This document shows positions 47,867-60,720 of a stretch of 64,000 nt of DNA, piece by piece. Both the position numbers and the translations under genes were made by a program. How positions within the stretch are numbered: the stretch's first letter is position 1; every line of letters begins with the position of its first letter. A model generated the notes under the pieces. The model was given only the letters and a program-made list of their open reading frames with translations. It had not been told where the DNA came from and made no database searches. Origin of the DNA: Amaranthus tricolor (lineage: Eukaryota; Streptophyta; Magnoliopsida; Caryophyllales; Amaranthaceae); the NCBI RefSeq assembly GCF_026212465.1, contig NC_080047.1, positions 37,865,813 through 37,929,812 of the forward strand, read 5' to 3'.

Positions 47867-50800
47867 ATGGCTGCTGCTTCCAAATCTGTTCTGATGATCC
47901 TATTATTGATTTCTGAGTTATCAGCTCTAGTACTTATGGCTTCCACTCAACCAGATCTTTTATCTCCTCTTCTCTCTCCTATTATTGGTTTCTCTCTTCA
48001 CTTTACTATTACTGTTTTCTTGTTTGAAATTAATTGAATTTTATATGTTCACTTTTTTTAATTTATTATTCATATTTATAATTTATGATAATAATTATGA
48101 ACAGGTAATATCTGCAAAAGAGTAGGATGTGGAAGAGGCAATTGTAAGATGTCTGAAAATAGCGTGTTTGAATATAAATGTGAATGTGATCCTGGTTGGA
48201 AACAATCACTTTTCGATAATTCTACTCATCTCAACTTCTTGCCTTGCGTCATCCCCAATTGTTAGTCTTCTTTTTCTTTTCTTCTTTTTGATTGATAATT
48301 CTACTTATTGCTTCACTTTCAACTATATAAATATTACTAGGTTATATCAAGAAATTAAATTTAAAATACAAAAAATTACAGTAATAATACCAATTTAGGT
48401 GATATTGGTTTAGAATACTACCAATTTTTGTCTATAGTAGATTATTTGACAAAAAAACTAAAGTAAATTAATGCTTAAATAAAAATTGGTGTTATTCTAG
48501 TAAAACGCACTATATTATCTAATTAATCAAAAATTAGTATCATTATCGGGTATTATTTAAAGTTATTTTTCCTTTAAAATATCATGAATTCAAGTATCAT
48601 GAATTTACTCTGTTTTTAAATTTAAAATATGAAACCAACCTCCTTTAGTAAACTAATAACTACGTTCTTCGTTAGTAATTGCACTAATATGTATGAATAT
48701 GTCAATGAATTAAATCAATTTAATTAAAGCTTTAGTTGATGGTTGAGGTTTTAAATATATTTTATATTTTAAGACGGTTCCTTATACAAGAGCTATATGG
48801 GATAAAAGTATGAATGCGTCCTTCTCAAACATGGTACTAAATATTTCACTTGATGATACTATATCAAGGAACTACTTTCCACCAAAAGATTAAAGCGAAA
48901 GAACACTTCTTAAAATAGAAATGTTATAAAATAAAAAAAAACACGACTAAAATAAAGGTGTGAAAATCTAGCAAAGACAAAAAATTATTATGATTTGCAT
49001 TTTTCTATTTACAAGAATTATACATTCTATTAATTTTATTGTATAATAGCAAAAATGAAGTTTGATTGTGAGCATATCATTTGCCTTTTTTTCATTGGTT
49101 AGTATTAATGAAATTTGACTGATTTGCATTTCTTACACTTACTATATTTACAAATTTATATTTTCGGAAAAACTCATATATTAATGGATGCAATAAATCA
49201 CAATTATTCCAAATACACAGTTATATATAAATGCATTGTTTAAAAAATTATAACGGGAAATATATAATGGTTGTGTAGAACATTATATATTGCTGATAAA
49301 ATTCTGGCATTACACCGCATAGAAATCATACTACGGAATAAATTACATTTATTTCAGTGTAATTAAAATTGCACAATTTAAAAAATTATACTGCAAAATT
49401 ACACTGTCTACAAAATTATATAGGAATTTAGGAAATTACTTAGATTACATAATAGCCCCTTTTCCATCAATTGTTATTTAAAACTAAAATGACATAAAAT
49501 TCAATTAATTAATCATTAAAATAAGTCATTTATATTATTAGACTACCATAATTACAATTTTAAACTTTAAAAAAAAAATATAAAATATAATTTGCAATCT
49601 AAATTCATTAAAATATTAACGTATTTAAAAATTCGTACATTACACCGATCCTATATTATAATCTCCTTAAGACAGAGTAAGTAGTATGATTTGTATTTTC
49701 TGTTTACAAGAATATATTATGATTTATTGATTGTTAAGCAGTTAATTTCCGCAGTTTTAATATTCCCTCCGAATTAATTTAGTTGTTCCATTTCCTTATT
49801 TGGCAAAGTCTTTTTAGTTGTCCCATTTCTATTTTTGTCAATTTTTTTTTACCTAAATATCCTTAGTTCACACAAGTAATTACAAATATACCCTCATATA
49901 GCTTACTTACCCGATTACCCTTCACTACTTAACCTTTACTACTTACCCTTTTTAATGGACCCCACACCATTCTTAATAACCGTGCCCAAGCAAATGGGAC
50001 ATCTAAATTGGTTCGGAGGGAGTATTATATAATGAATAGTCATTTACGGGTATTTGGTGAGTTTATTTTATTAATATATCTGAAATTGAGGGTTGATTTT
50101 GTATCAAGAGTTTTCTATCATCATCCATCTGAGTATTTAATTCAGTTGATTTACTTTTATATATATATAGTATAAACAACAACGTGACAAAGTTCACCTA
50201 TGGATATTATATGTATAGAGCAACGATACGGTTGCGTTAATGGTTGTGAAACAGATATACGATTAATACGAATGATTTTGTGGTCAACACGATCTATATT
50301 TCGGTCGTGGTAAATAAAAAAAAACTTTATAATATAATCGCGATACTGTGATGCAGCCTTATTTTTAGATGATGATAAGTTTATATAGTTTTGACTTTAA
50401 GAGTAAGATGTGCTATAAAAATTTGCATAATTTCTAATAAATAGGATTATTTAATTACTTCTATTTTATTATGTAGGCACTCTGAATTATTCGTGTGCAG
50501 CAACACCAACTACACAACAAACTCCATCAAATACATCGACCAATGATCGTAAGTCGTAATTAATTTTTTATCTTTTTGAGTTTCATACTGACTTGTGCAA
50601 CCGATTAATACATTATTTATTTCGCATAATTTATATTTAATTTCGCCTTTATGCTATCAAAATTTAAAAAATGGACGTGATTATTAGATAAACACAAATT
50701 GTTATGAAAGGCAGTATATTCAAGAGATGCATTAGATATATGGGCAAAATAATCTAAATCTAATGGGCAAAATAATCTATATCTAATGGGCAAAATAATC

Positions 50801-52257
50801 TAATAAATAGAAATTAAAGAGAAAATAAAAATGTAGGCTTCTTGTTTTGAAGTCGTTTTTTTTAGAGAAAATCTATCAAGAATAGCTGATGTTGTCTTGT
50901 TTGAAATAGCTTGCAGGTGGGCTAATTGTGGTGGAGGTTTGTGCAACAAAACATCAGAGCTCACATATCAATGCCATTGTAAAGAGGGATACAACAATCT
51001 CTTCAATAATACTGCTTTCCCCTGTCTCAATGAATGTAATATTTTTAGTCTTTTTATTTCATGTGTCTCGGATTTCATTATGACTTTGTATGTTATTAAC
51101 GAACAAGCAAATAAGATAAGAAGTTGAAATTCCGGTTTTAAAAAGAGGGCAAGAAAAGATTGTAGATGACTGAGAGGACATAAGAAGAAAAGGATACGAG
51201 TTGAAATGGTAAAAAATTGAAACTACTGAACAAGAAAAACTCATGTAGACAACTATTGGAAAATAACCCACATGTGATCCCACATTGAAGAATTAGCTAA
51301 CATATATACTTAATGGGCTATTCCTCTTAATAACAATTGATTTTAGGATAGAACTTCATCAGATTTGTGTGCAGTCAACTCTTGGCTTGTGTGGCTCTTG
51401 TGTACAAGCCTAAATTTATCTATTGGTCAATCTCTTGCAATTATGAATCTGATATTGTTATGGGATTTTAGTTTTTTGTTTCTTGTAACTTTTGATAATC
51501 TATCTAAGTTGACATGAATTTGGACAGAAACTAAAACTGTTTAATTACTTGTATAGGTTCAATTGGTGGGGATTGTCCCAATTTGGGCCTTTCTGTGGCT
51601 AACAGATCAACTTCAGCTCCTCCCAGTTTACCTGAAAGAGGCAGCAATCAAGGTAAAAAAGTTATCTTTATTCAACGTTTTTAGTGTTAAATAAAATAAC
51701 TCACACGTGATTTCACATCGAGGAATTAAATAGAGTTTGATTTATATAACATATAAGTTTGATGGACTACTTCTCTGTTTATAAATTGATTTGTTAGAAT
51801 ATATAAGTTATCCTGAGTTCTCAACCATAAGTTTAAGCTTTTGGTTAAATTGGTTCCTTGACATGGTATTAGGAGCCAGCGTGACAAGAGGTCACGAATT
51901 CGAATTTCAACCACCCCTCAAATATTCAGCGCCAGGTATGACAAGTGTCTGTGTTGCATCCACACTTCTAGTCCAAAGGCTCTCGCGTGAGGGGACGTGT
52001 TAATGTATATAATATATTTTGGGGTCTCAATCATACGTTAAGCTTTTGATTGGGTTGATTCCTTGACATGATTTTAAGATAGATTTTCATCGGATTTACA
52101 TGTAGTTAATCCTTTTTTGTGCGGAAAAATTTAGCTATGTAACTTGTTTCATGTTTGCTTTTCTTTGTGTTCAACTTCAGCAAACTCGCAGAAACACGGA
52201 GTCTTGTCGTACGGGATGATCGCGTTCGCTGTTTCCATTGTTGCACTTGTTGTATGA
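47867..52257 (+). CDS. Small secreted, probably GPI-anchored protein with two EGF-like modules
   Basis: Six exons join in frame: 47867-47987, 48105-48260, 50477-50548, 50910-51035, 51557-51652, 52181-52257 (TGA); 648 nt, 215 residues. The ATG at 47867 sits in ACCATGG; the TTG upstream is not a start. Residues 1-25 are a signal peptide. Module 1 uses Cys44, 49, 54, 66, 68, 88 and module 2 Cys118, 123, 128, 138, 140, 155. Both follow C-x4-C-x4-C-x(9-11)-C-x-C-x(14-19)-C, with DPGW or KEGY after the fifth Cys as in EGF domains. Extra Cys93, 99, 159 and 165 lie between and after them. Sequons occur at Asn79, 92, 96, 111, 129, 149 and 174. A Ser/Pro-rich linker and a C-terminal hydrophobic stretch (202-215) without a cytosolic tail indicate GPI attachment. 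All introns are phase 1, as expected for module shuffling. Function unknown to me; extracellular, plasma-membrane outer face by inference. Confidence 0.85.
49763..50022. mobile_element. Stowaway MITE in intron 2 of the EGF-like gene
   Basis: TA|TTCCCTCCGAATTAATTTAG on the left pairs with CTAAATTGGTTCGGAGGGAG|TA on the right; 260 bp. The interior has GTCCCATTT and TACCCTTTT words usual in this family. Confidence 0.88.
50742..50805. repeat. Tandem repeat, 23-bp unit, ~2.7 copies
   Basis: GGGCAAAATAATCTA.ATCTAAT starts at 50742, 50765 and 50788 in intron 3 of the EGF-like gene, about 100 bp before exon 4. Confidence 0.9.
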
Positions 52258-52407
52258 GCTTCGGATTCCTACTTGCATTTGGTTTAGAATATATAGTAGT
52301 ACAAATTATGAGTTTCTAGCTGATAGTCCATGCAGGTTTCTACGGCTTAGATATGACAATTGATTATTGGAACTGATCTCTTAGGATGTGTATACTTAGA
52401 ATAGTAT

Positions 52408-52575
52408 GTTATTTGTGATTATAAATTTGATCATTATTCTGTTATTTGCGATTATAAATTTAATTATTAATCTGTTATTTGTTATTATAAATTTGATCAT
52501 TAGTCTATTATTTGCGATTATAAATTTAATTATTAGTCTCTTATTTATAAATTTGATTATTTGCATTTTTAGTTC
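52408..52575. repeat. 33-bp tandem repeat with a 66-bp higher-order pattern
   Basis: Four full units of 33 bp start at 52408, 52441, 52474 and 52507, followed by a shortened fifth. Units 1 and 3 share TTTGATCATT and units 2 and 4 share GCGATTATAAATTTAATTATT, so a 66-bp dimer was amplified. It lies 150 bp after the EGF-like stop codon, perhaps in the 3' UTR. Confidence 0.9.
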
Positions 52576-52858
52576 ACCAATATTTTAATGATTCAAAGTT
52601 TGAGGGATGATATAATTAGAGGGCTTTGATTGTTGTTATGAAATCCCACAAATTTGTGTTTTAAGTTTCACAAAATCTTCATTTTGTATAAATTGAGTTG
52701 TACATGTTAATAGGCTCCATTGATTTGAAAGATATAGAAGTATTGGAAAATCACAAACTTTGCACTTGTTTATTGTAATCTTTTGCATAAAATGTACTAC
52801 ATAGTTTGGCATGAGTGTAATGTTAAGGAAATCAATTGAGCCTGATATATGAAAGCGG

Positions 52859-53329
52859 GAAAGATTGAAACAATTAAGCAATTTTAATAAAAAAAAATAA
52901 ATAAATGAGCTTCGGGTAAATTTAATTTTAAAAATAAGCGTTTTTATGTCCAAGCATAAGATTAGGTATGTTCGCAGTTATTAATTGCAAACAAAAAAAT
53001 TGGTCAAAAAAAGTCAAAATTGTTTGTTCGCAGTTAGTAAAACAAAAAGAAGCCAATGTCATAACGTTAGAAGGGACGGGAACAACAATGTTTTTGTTTT
53101 TTTCCGTCCCTTCTAATGTTATAACATTGCCTTTCTTTTGTTCGCAGTTATTAAGTGCGAATAAACAATTTTGACTTTTTTGATCAATTTTTTTGTTCGC
53201 AGTTAATAATTGCGAACATACCTAACCTTAGGTTCGGACATAAAAACACTTATTTTTGGAATTAAGTTTACCCGAAGCACATTTATTTATTTATTTATTG
53301 TTAAAATTGCTTAATTGTTTCAAATTTTA
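52859..53329. mobile_element. Foldback element FB3, same family as FB1 and FB2
   Basis: Left end GAAAGATTGAAACAATTAAG pairs with right end CTTAATTGTTTCAAATTTTA. The arms match almost to the centre, a GAAGGGACGG / CCGTCCCTTC hairpin near 53070-53116. CGCAGTTATTAATTGC and CGCAGTTAATAATTGCG palindromes lie in the arms. Candidate 9-bp flanks TGAAAGCGG and TGAGAATGG differ by three transitions. No protein is encoded. Confidence 0.65.
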
Positions 53330-54507
53330 TGAGAATGGGGCATATTAGTTGGGACATGTACTATTTTTTTTTAAATGTGTTTGATTCTAGACAATTTAGT
53401 TTTAATCCGATTAATAAATTTGACTTAAATTGATTAGTATTGTATCAAGAACCAAACCACTTGGTGATGGACGTGAGTTTCATTACCTTATTGCTCAAAC
53501 GTAGCAAGGATGATTACTATAATTTTATCATGATATTGAAACATTAAACTATCTTTGAGTTTGACAATCATTTTTAATAAAGTAATTAGTTTACTAGTGA
53601 CGCATTTTGGTGATTAGAAATTAGTATGGTTTTAGCGGTGTAATGTGATCCCGAATGTTTGGGTTGAATTGTTTGGCCAAATTGCCCGATTTTTTAGTTT
53701 TTGTTACAAGTAGAGGTTAATCCAAAATATTAATATATATATTTATATATAAAGATATATCAAATGCTTATTTCTATTTGTATTATATATTACCAATTCA
53801 ATATTAATAGAATTTTCAATTAAATAGTCTGAGTTATAATTTAGACTGACAACTAATCGATCTGAGATTCCCCATGACTACAAGACTTTTGTTGTTCATT
53901 ATACAATAGTTGTGCGATTGAGTTTGCTCCAATCTAACTATAGCTCCAATCTCACATTCTAACTTTCTTTTAATTTGATCCACACAATTTATTTATTACT
54001 AAATAATCACATTTTCTCAAAAATACCTTATTTTCTTTGATACTAGATCAAAGGGACAGAATAATATAGAGTTTTAACAGCAACCATATGAGAACGAAAA
54101 TGGAATTCAGTCATAAATTTAATTTGCCATGAGTTATACCTCAATTATTGCCTTACTGGAATAAAATAATAATAAGCACCCAACTCCAAAAATACAGTTA
54201 AGCGATACATAATACAGTCTTTAATAAATCACCATTTCAGCTGAACCAACGTGGAACAGAACAGATTTTCATCCGATATACACGAGACTAAGAGAAAACC
54301 TTACTTAATCATGACCTTAATAAACATGAATATCAAATAATGAAAACGTGTTAGCAATCGCTTTTGGGTACATAAATCATTATCCCAATAGTAAATTATA
54401 CCAAAAGCAACTTAAACATACATTTAAACTAGAAACAAGCTAGAATTGACCTTTATACAGGGTGGCATTCTGAAATTTAACAGTTTGCAGGAAGGGAGCT
54501 CCACTTA
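53330..54507. other. Intergenic region between EGF-like gene and RABF1
   Basis: AT-rich with no recognisable gene or element ends. The genes on either side converge here, and the right-hand hundred bases or so are probably RABF1 3' UTR. Confidence 0.5.
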
Positions 54508-57500
54508 TTATGACGAATCAGGCCGGGGTAGTCGTTTGGCAATTTCCTGCAGCAAAAGTGCACAACCACATAAGTCGGTCGACTTAAATCTCAAAGTCAC
54601 ACATACAAGATATAAATGTATTTTAGAGTAGTGCTCAAAAAAACAAAATTCCTAATTTTAGAGTCGTTTTTGAAATTTCCACTCCACAGCCACATAGGAG
54701 ATATTCGAAAATCAAAATTTTAACACAATGTCAGCGGTTCTATTAGCTTACTGATCCTCAAAAAACAAATATTCAAATACCATTCAGCCGAAGACAGCAT
54801 ATTAGGAAAATAAAAAAGGTGACTAGCGTGGGAAATCTGGTTAACTAAAGCGTTACTTTGAGCCAGAATTCCAGTTTTAGCATTGTACGCTTTTAAGAAC
54901 TCATGATCATAGCGGAGGTGTTGTAAAGTTAGATAGGAACGAGCAATTTTCAAGTGAGTGCTTAAAATGTCTTGGATACTATTCTCACAAGAAAGGTATC
55001 AATCATATGATGCAACTCATATGATTTAATGGGGGTGGCTCAAATGGAAAATCACGTCCCATATCACAAAAGATAAAAGGAGAATTCTAAGAGTTACTTT
55101 GTACCAACACTATTATGTGGGTTAGATCGTTAAGCTTTCAGAAGTGATCATAGTAGGAAAATAAGAGTACCTGACAAGTATATGTCAAGATGGATAAATA
55201 AACATACGCTAAAGAGAAAATCAAATTAAAGACCTAAGAAAGGGTCTTAAAGTTGCAGATATTGAACATAAAATGAGAGAACATGCAAAGACCGAAAAAT
55301 GCACTAGTTAGAAAAATGGAATACCAAAAAGTTGTGGAGCTTGGACTATAAAGAAGCAGGCCGAAGATGAGTTCGTGTGTGAAGAATGACATGAACAATT
55401 AGAATTTACAAGAGTACATGAAAATAAAGTGGAATGAATGAAGGAGAATATATGTGGTTATCATTGGAATTGATTTTTTAGTTGTAGATTAGACTTAAAT
55501 AGGGTCAAACAAATTATAATCTTTGTTATTGGAGATCTCTTCCATTGATTTATTTTAGTTGATGAAGTCGGGCTTAAGGATTTGGCATTGTATAGTTCTA
55601 TACCCTGAAATAAAAAAATACCCGTATAGCAAATTCTACATGGCAAATAATTTTCTTGGCATATTAAAAGGATTTAAACTAAGCCATAGCAAATCTAAAA
55701 AAAACATAGATTGTAGAATGTTGTTTTGGAATTGATGACTAGCGCAAAGGTGTAGTGAAGTTAGATACAAAAGGACTCCATTTAAGTGAATGTTAAAAGT
55801 ACCATGGATAAATTTTCACGAGAACGAAGATATTTGATCTATATGTAAAGTATAAGGTTTAGTGAGGGTAGAACGGAGAGATGTGTACTAAGAGGTTAAC
55901 CACTAAAGTTAAGTTGAAGATTCTGCTCGACTTGACAAAAATCACGCCTGCACTGGACTATATGGGTTAAAATGTTGGTTTGGCCTTGGTGTCAGTAAAA
56001 GCCAAGCTCAAAAGCAACCCAAATGCAAACATACGAGCGTTATTATCTAGTATTCTTGAAATGTTCAGCAATTTCTCTCGATAATTTGAGTTTCAAAGTC
56101 CAATCAAAAGCATTAATTAGCTAAATATTCAAATAGCTGGCAGATCTTCGACTCAATAAGCCACATTGAAAAACCTTCTCATCCTTATCTTTATATGTAC
56201 CTTTATTGGGTAATTATAGGGAAAATCTAGCAGACATCCATTTGACAAACATTCTATATGGTTGTGAGTGTTGAGTTTTTAAAAACGATTGTACTAGGAT
56301 GTAGTTATTTGAGACATGGATGCTAACATACATGAGTGGACATAAACTTAAGGAAAGCATTCGAATCAGGACATAAGAAAGAATCTTGGAGTTGAAAAGA
56401 CAATAAAAGAGAACCACTAACGTTTGTATGGTCATGTGCAAAGACAACCAGCACATTTAGAAAGATGGAAAGCTAAAATTTTGGAGATCTTGGAAAAGGA
56501 TGATGTAGGCCAAAGAATGATGTGAGGGACTGCAATCTAGGACATGTAATTGCAAATAAGAATGAAACAAAGAGGAAAATATATTTGGATGACCATTTAG
56601 ATTGACTTTTTAGTTCATGTAAATATAGTGTTAAGAGTTGAATAAAATTTAAAGCAACATGTTTAATTTGGTTCATGTACCCAACCCCATAATTTGGAAT
56701 AAAGGTAACCATTTTAGTTGTGTTGCACCACATTGCATGAGTGCAAGCTCTAAAACTATAGACGAACTTGTTTATCATTTGTTTGAGGGTGTTTTGCAAG
56801 TACATGCGAGAATGAAACCATACTAATCTAAACGTGGACATATCAACTTTCTGAAATCTTTAGATCTGCAGGCTTAAAATAAAGCATTAGATTGCATGGA
56901 AATGAGCAGTGCAGCAACAAAAAATTAGAATAGACACATAAACATAGAGTGTGTGCATGCATACATATATGTATCCAATCAAAAGGAATACTCTGTCATA
57001 AGTCATAACAGGACAGAGAATACAATTCTATTCTCCCTTCTCCAGAGCTTTAGTACCTCAACACTGTACCTTTACAATAAGATATTAACTGAATAAAAAC
57101 TATTAAGATAAAGAATCATGTTGAAATATGTACCTCAAACAATTGATTTATGTTATCAGCAGTCTTTGCGGAGGTCTCAATAAAAAACATTCCATTCTTT
57201 TCTGCATATTCAATCCCCTCCTAAAATCATTGTAGAAAATCCATTTAATATATACATATATATAAAAATTAAAAATTATAATTACAAAATGCATTGTATA
57301 TGTCATGTATTAAAAATCTCACCTGCGTAGGTACATCTCTGCGTTCATGAAGATCAGCTTTGTTTCCAACCAAAGCCATGACTATGTCAGGACTCCCATG
57401 CTTTTGCAATTCCTGTGGTGATGGATGAGAAATCACCATGTATACAAACAAAGGTACTAGCAATATGTACTGGTTGAAGTCATGAAGGGGTGAATATTTA

Positions 57501-60500
57501 AAAAAATCCATGTCAAGAAACCAATTCCAATGCATATAACATTCAAAAAAATTGTATCGTATTGATTATTTGATGCAAGATCACACAGCTCCAAATTTTT
57601 GCAATTCCTGGGGTGATGGACTATAAAATATTCATGTACACAAACAGAGGTACTGGAAATTTATAATGGTTGAAGTTACCAAAGATGCCAGTGTAAAAAA
57701 AATCCATGCCAAGAACTAGTTCCGAATTCCGGTATGATGAATAACATAGGAACCCACAGGCCACAACTAAGAAAAGAACACAAGAAGCTTTTGAGCCTCT
57801 AAAATTCAAGGACCAAAAAATGTCCAACACCTAATAAATAAAAATCGCAATCTGTGGGTATTCACATATACTGCATGAGGAATAAGAATTTCAGTGAACT
57901 GTCCCTGTACCTGCTTCTCAGTTCTGATAATACTTTTTTCAAGGAGTATTATGAAAATCCTCACTAGTAACGCTCTTAAGTTCTTAGGTATAAATAACCA
58001 CAGACATCTTGATCTCTCACGTTCCTAAAACAATCGATGTATGAGATTTCTAGGAGCAAATAAAATAAATAAGAAACATGTGAAGCATGAATATCATAAG
58101 CAGCACAAACTTATTTCTTATGACGAGTAGTTCCCTCAGCCTTACAATCACAAAGAATATCCACTTAGGAAGCAAAAGTGTAACCTTAGCCACGTGAAGA
58201 GAATTTGAAGAACACATTATACGTTTGTCTCGGGCATCTAAGCTGGAGAAAATCAAGTTCAAGATAGACTTGAAGCATCATCCTGAACTAATCTGAATTT
58301 TCAGGCCTCTAATGTTAAAAAGATGAATCAGGATAAAGATCAAGTATGAAAAAGATTGGTGTGAGACTTGGAAGTGTATTAGGTTAATTTGGAATGATTT
58401 AGACAAGAAAACTATTTTTTAGGCAAACACAAAGTCATATCTAAGAAAAGATCTAGATTGATAAAAACTCAAGTAGATTAATCTCTTAATAATCAGAACA
58501 ACAAACACCAAGATGTATTGTCAGAGGAACATTGTCACGTATGCTTTCACTAAAAACAATTCCACAATGGAGAACTGATTTGGATTAATAAACTCACTTG
58601 TTGATATTCCTCCACTCTAACCTATCTATTAAGAGAAATATAGCAAAGCTAAAACATTAGGACAGATACATTAGCTAACAACGGGTGCTGAAACAAAGAG
58701 TAGCTGAAATGAAGAGTCTGCCGACTCCTATTACTATAATTAATGATATTGATTGAATGTGCCTTTTCAACAATTTGCTTATTCATTCTTATATTTGATG
58801 ATTTTTCAACCCCTTACATGATTACAAGATAGGAAAACTTTATTGCATGAATTCTAAATATTCAGCAGGTTTGACTTTGTGCTTTTGACCAACCAAAACA
58901 TGTCCAAATTAGTGTTTTTGGCTTTTGGCCAACTTTTTTCATAAGTTCATAGTGTGAACTTACTCTTAGACCATTTTCGTGCACAAAATGATCCATTATA
59001 AACCAAATTTGGATTATCTTATCAATGAATGCTTTATTTTTGGATACGGATGAAGTGTGAACCAAAATTTAGACCCGGAGATAATATTCCTTGAGCCAAG
59101 GCGAACTAATGGCAAGAAAATGAAATGTCATTTAGTAAGAATAGATCTTCATGCTTGCAATACTTTTGCAAAGGTCAAATGAGTAATAATACTTCAAACG
59201 GTACAGGATAGCTCAAAAGCAACTTTTTCTTGAGTCCCGAGTACTAAGTTTTAGTGATGCTTACGCATATGAAATCCAATATGATGATGCCCTCTGGATT
59301 GCTATGCTAAATCTTTATAATACTCTATATACCCAAATCTATGCTATGGGCAGCAAAATATACATTCTTATAATTTGTCTCAATGTTATCTCAGGAATGG
59401 AAGACAAAATATAAAACCTAATGGTTGAATTTCCTCATTCCAAACTAACATTTCTTCACAGTTCAGAATGCCATACTACTATTGCACTTTACAACCCCCA
59501 AATAGGTAATTACCAAAGCCACTAAAAACACACAATTACTAGAAATCTAAACATGGCCAGACGACTTCCAATTTTTAATTCCTCACCCAAGATACAGCCT
59601 AATAACAAAATGAAGCAAAATTCATGCATTGATTAAAAGAATTAGTCCAAAAAGGAAGGAATAAAGGCGCACCTTTACCCAATATTGCGCTTTTGTAAAA
59701 GATTCAGGACTTGTTATATCATATACAATAACTGCAACTGCAGCTCCTCGATAATAAAGGGGAGCAAGCGCAGCATACCTATCAACACCACCATTAAATT
59801 GAAGTAATAGCAGAATAAACCAAGCAAAAACAAAGATTCAAATAAATAGAAAACTTCAGTACCTCTCTTGACCAGCAGTATCCCATATTTCAAATTTAAC
59901 AGTAGTTGAATCCTGTAATGCTATTGTTTGAGAGAGAAAAGATGCTCCAACAGTCACCTAAAAGTTTCAATCAATTTAAATTACAAATCACAAATCACAA
60001 TCGGGGAGAGCAAAAATTGAAAAGTTCTATGAAGGTCTTGTGTAATTTCAAAAATTATGATATTTTTCTAATAATTTTGTATCTTTAAAATTTGATATTA
60101 AGGCTTCCAATTTTCCAGGGACTGTGCGGTGGAACGTGTTCAACATGCTCACAACCTCCCGATCACAATCAAATAAGTTGTTGAAAAATTTTGAAAAGAT
60201 CAATACTCCAACCTTGGAAGTAGGATCAAACTGACCACGCACAAAACGAAGAACAATACAGCTTTTTCCAACACCAGAATCTCCAAGAAGCACAAGCTGA
60301 AAACCTCAATTCAATCAAATTCAACAAAAAAAAAAAGAAATATAAACGACGAAAAACATTGATTCGCTGAAGAAATACCTTAACTTTTAAGTTTTTGGCA
60401 TCAGATGCAGGCTCAGTGCCAGGATTAAGACCAATCCGTCCTCTAGTAGTTCTATCTGCCACCAAATTGAGAAGCTGAATCAATCAGATCAAGTAATATG

Positions 60501-60573
60501 AACCCTAGAATGAATTTAACAGAAAAAAGGAGAATGAGAGAAGAAGTACCAGGTACTGAGGAAGAGCAACCCA
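54508..60573 (-). CDS. RABF1: RABF1/ARA6-type Rab5 GTPase
   Basis: Eight exons on the minus strand: 60573-60549, 60455-60379, 60296-60213, 59957-59863, 59778-59673, 57412-57323, 57220-57134, 54546-54508. They join to 603 nt, 200 residues. All GTPase motifs are present: P-loop GDSGVGKS 39-46, WDTAGQE 87-93, NKAD 146-149, ETSAK 174-178; the Thr of the second motif is Thr64 (VTVGAS). The start MGCSSS has Gly2 for myristoylation and Cys3 for palmitoylation, while the C-terminus ends RPDSS without any prenylation cysteine. This combination is unique to the plant ARA6 branch of Rab5, which acts at multivesicular endosomes and the plasma membrane (SNARE complex formation with VAMP727, vacuolar traffic). 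Length agrees with the Arabidopsis protein (about 200 aa). Introns 5 and 7 exceed 2 kb. The exon 6 acceptor region has been duplicated in intron 5, see 57400-57730. A TA microsatellite begins about 150 bp upstream of the ATG. Confidence 0.96.
55080..55640 (+). pseudogene. RTE-type LINE tail fragment in RABF1 intron 7
   Basis: Plus-strand reading with stops gives a decayed version of the LINE RT end: RWINKHTLK, then about KMREHAK and [11 protein letters not shown], aligned with the RWM.GHT....IR, KMREN.LRWFGHVQR and APVR.CE words of the RTE C-terminus. Followed by TTGATTTATTTTAGTTGATGAAG-type tail sequence. Antisense to the host gene. Weak individually, but the order of words agrees. Confidence 0.5.
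56300..56720 (+). pseudogene. Second RTE-type LINE tail fragment in RABF1 intron 7
   Basis: Plus-strand reading contains [18 protein letters not shown], then [22 protein letters not shown] and [10 protein letters not shown]. These are the terminal RTE words (IR.EDIR..LGV, LRWYGHVQRRP, EGRRGRGRP) with losses. It ends near GTACCCAACCCCATAATTTGGAATAAAGG, a common LINE tail phrase. Antisense to RABF1. Confidence 0.6.
57400..57730 (-). repeat. Duplicated intron/exon boundary of RABF1 exon 6
   Basis: The block TTTTGCAATTCCTG.GGTGATGGA and the ~90 bases after it (TGTA.ACAAAC..AGGTACT..) occur at 57402-57485 and again at 57596-57680. The copy carries the AG acceptor and the first four codons of exon 6 (Glu-Leu-Gln-Lys) but not the rest, so it is a decoy 3' splice site about 195 bp upstream of the real one. 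Confidence 0.8.
57731..59672 (-). other. Rest of RABF1 intron 5
   Basis: No additional gene or clear transposon found. The stretch is ordinary AT-rich intron sequence on inspection. Confidence 0.5.
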
Positions 60574-60715
60574 TTGGCAGACGAAGATCTACCGACGATT
60601 ACAGAGGAAGTGGTTTGGGATTTTTGATGGAATGAGTTGCAGAAATGGAAGTCCCGTAATCGAGGACTTGGTCGGTCCACTATCTTGTACTTTTTCCAAA
60701 AATAATGCAAGATCA

Positions 60716-60720
<5 letters not shown>

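Noticed and set aside
50742..50805. Regularly spaced repeats as a CRISPR array
   Set aside because: Units are contiguous without spacers, in a plant intron; it is a short tandem repeat.
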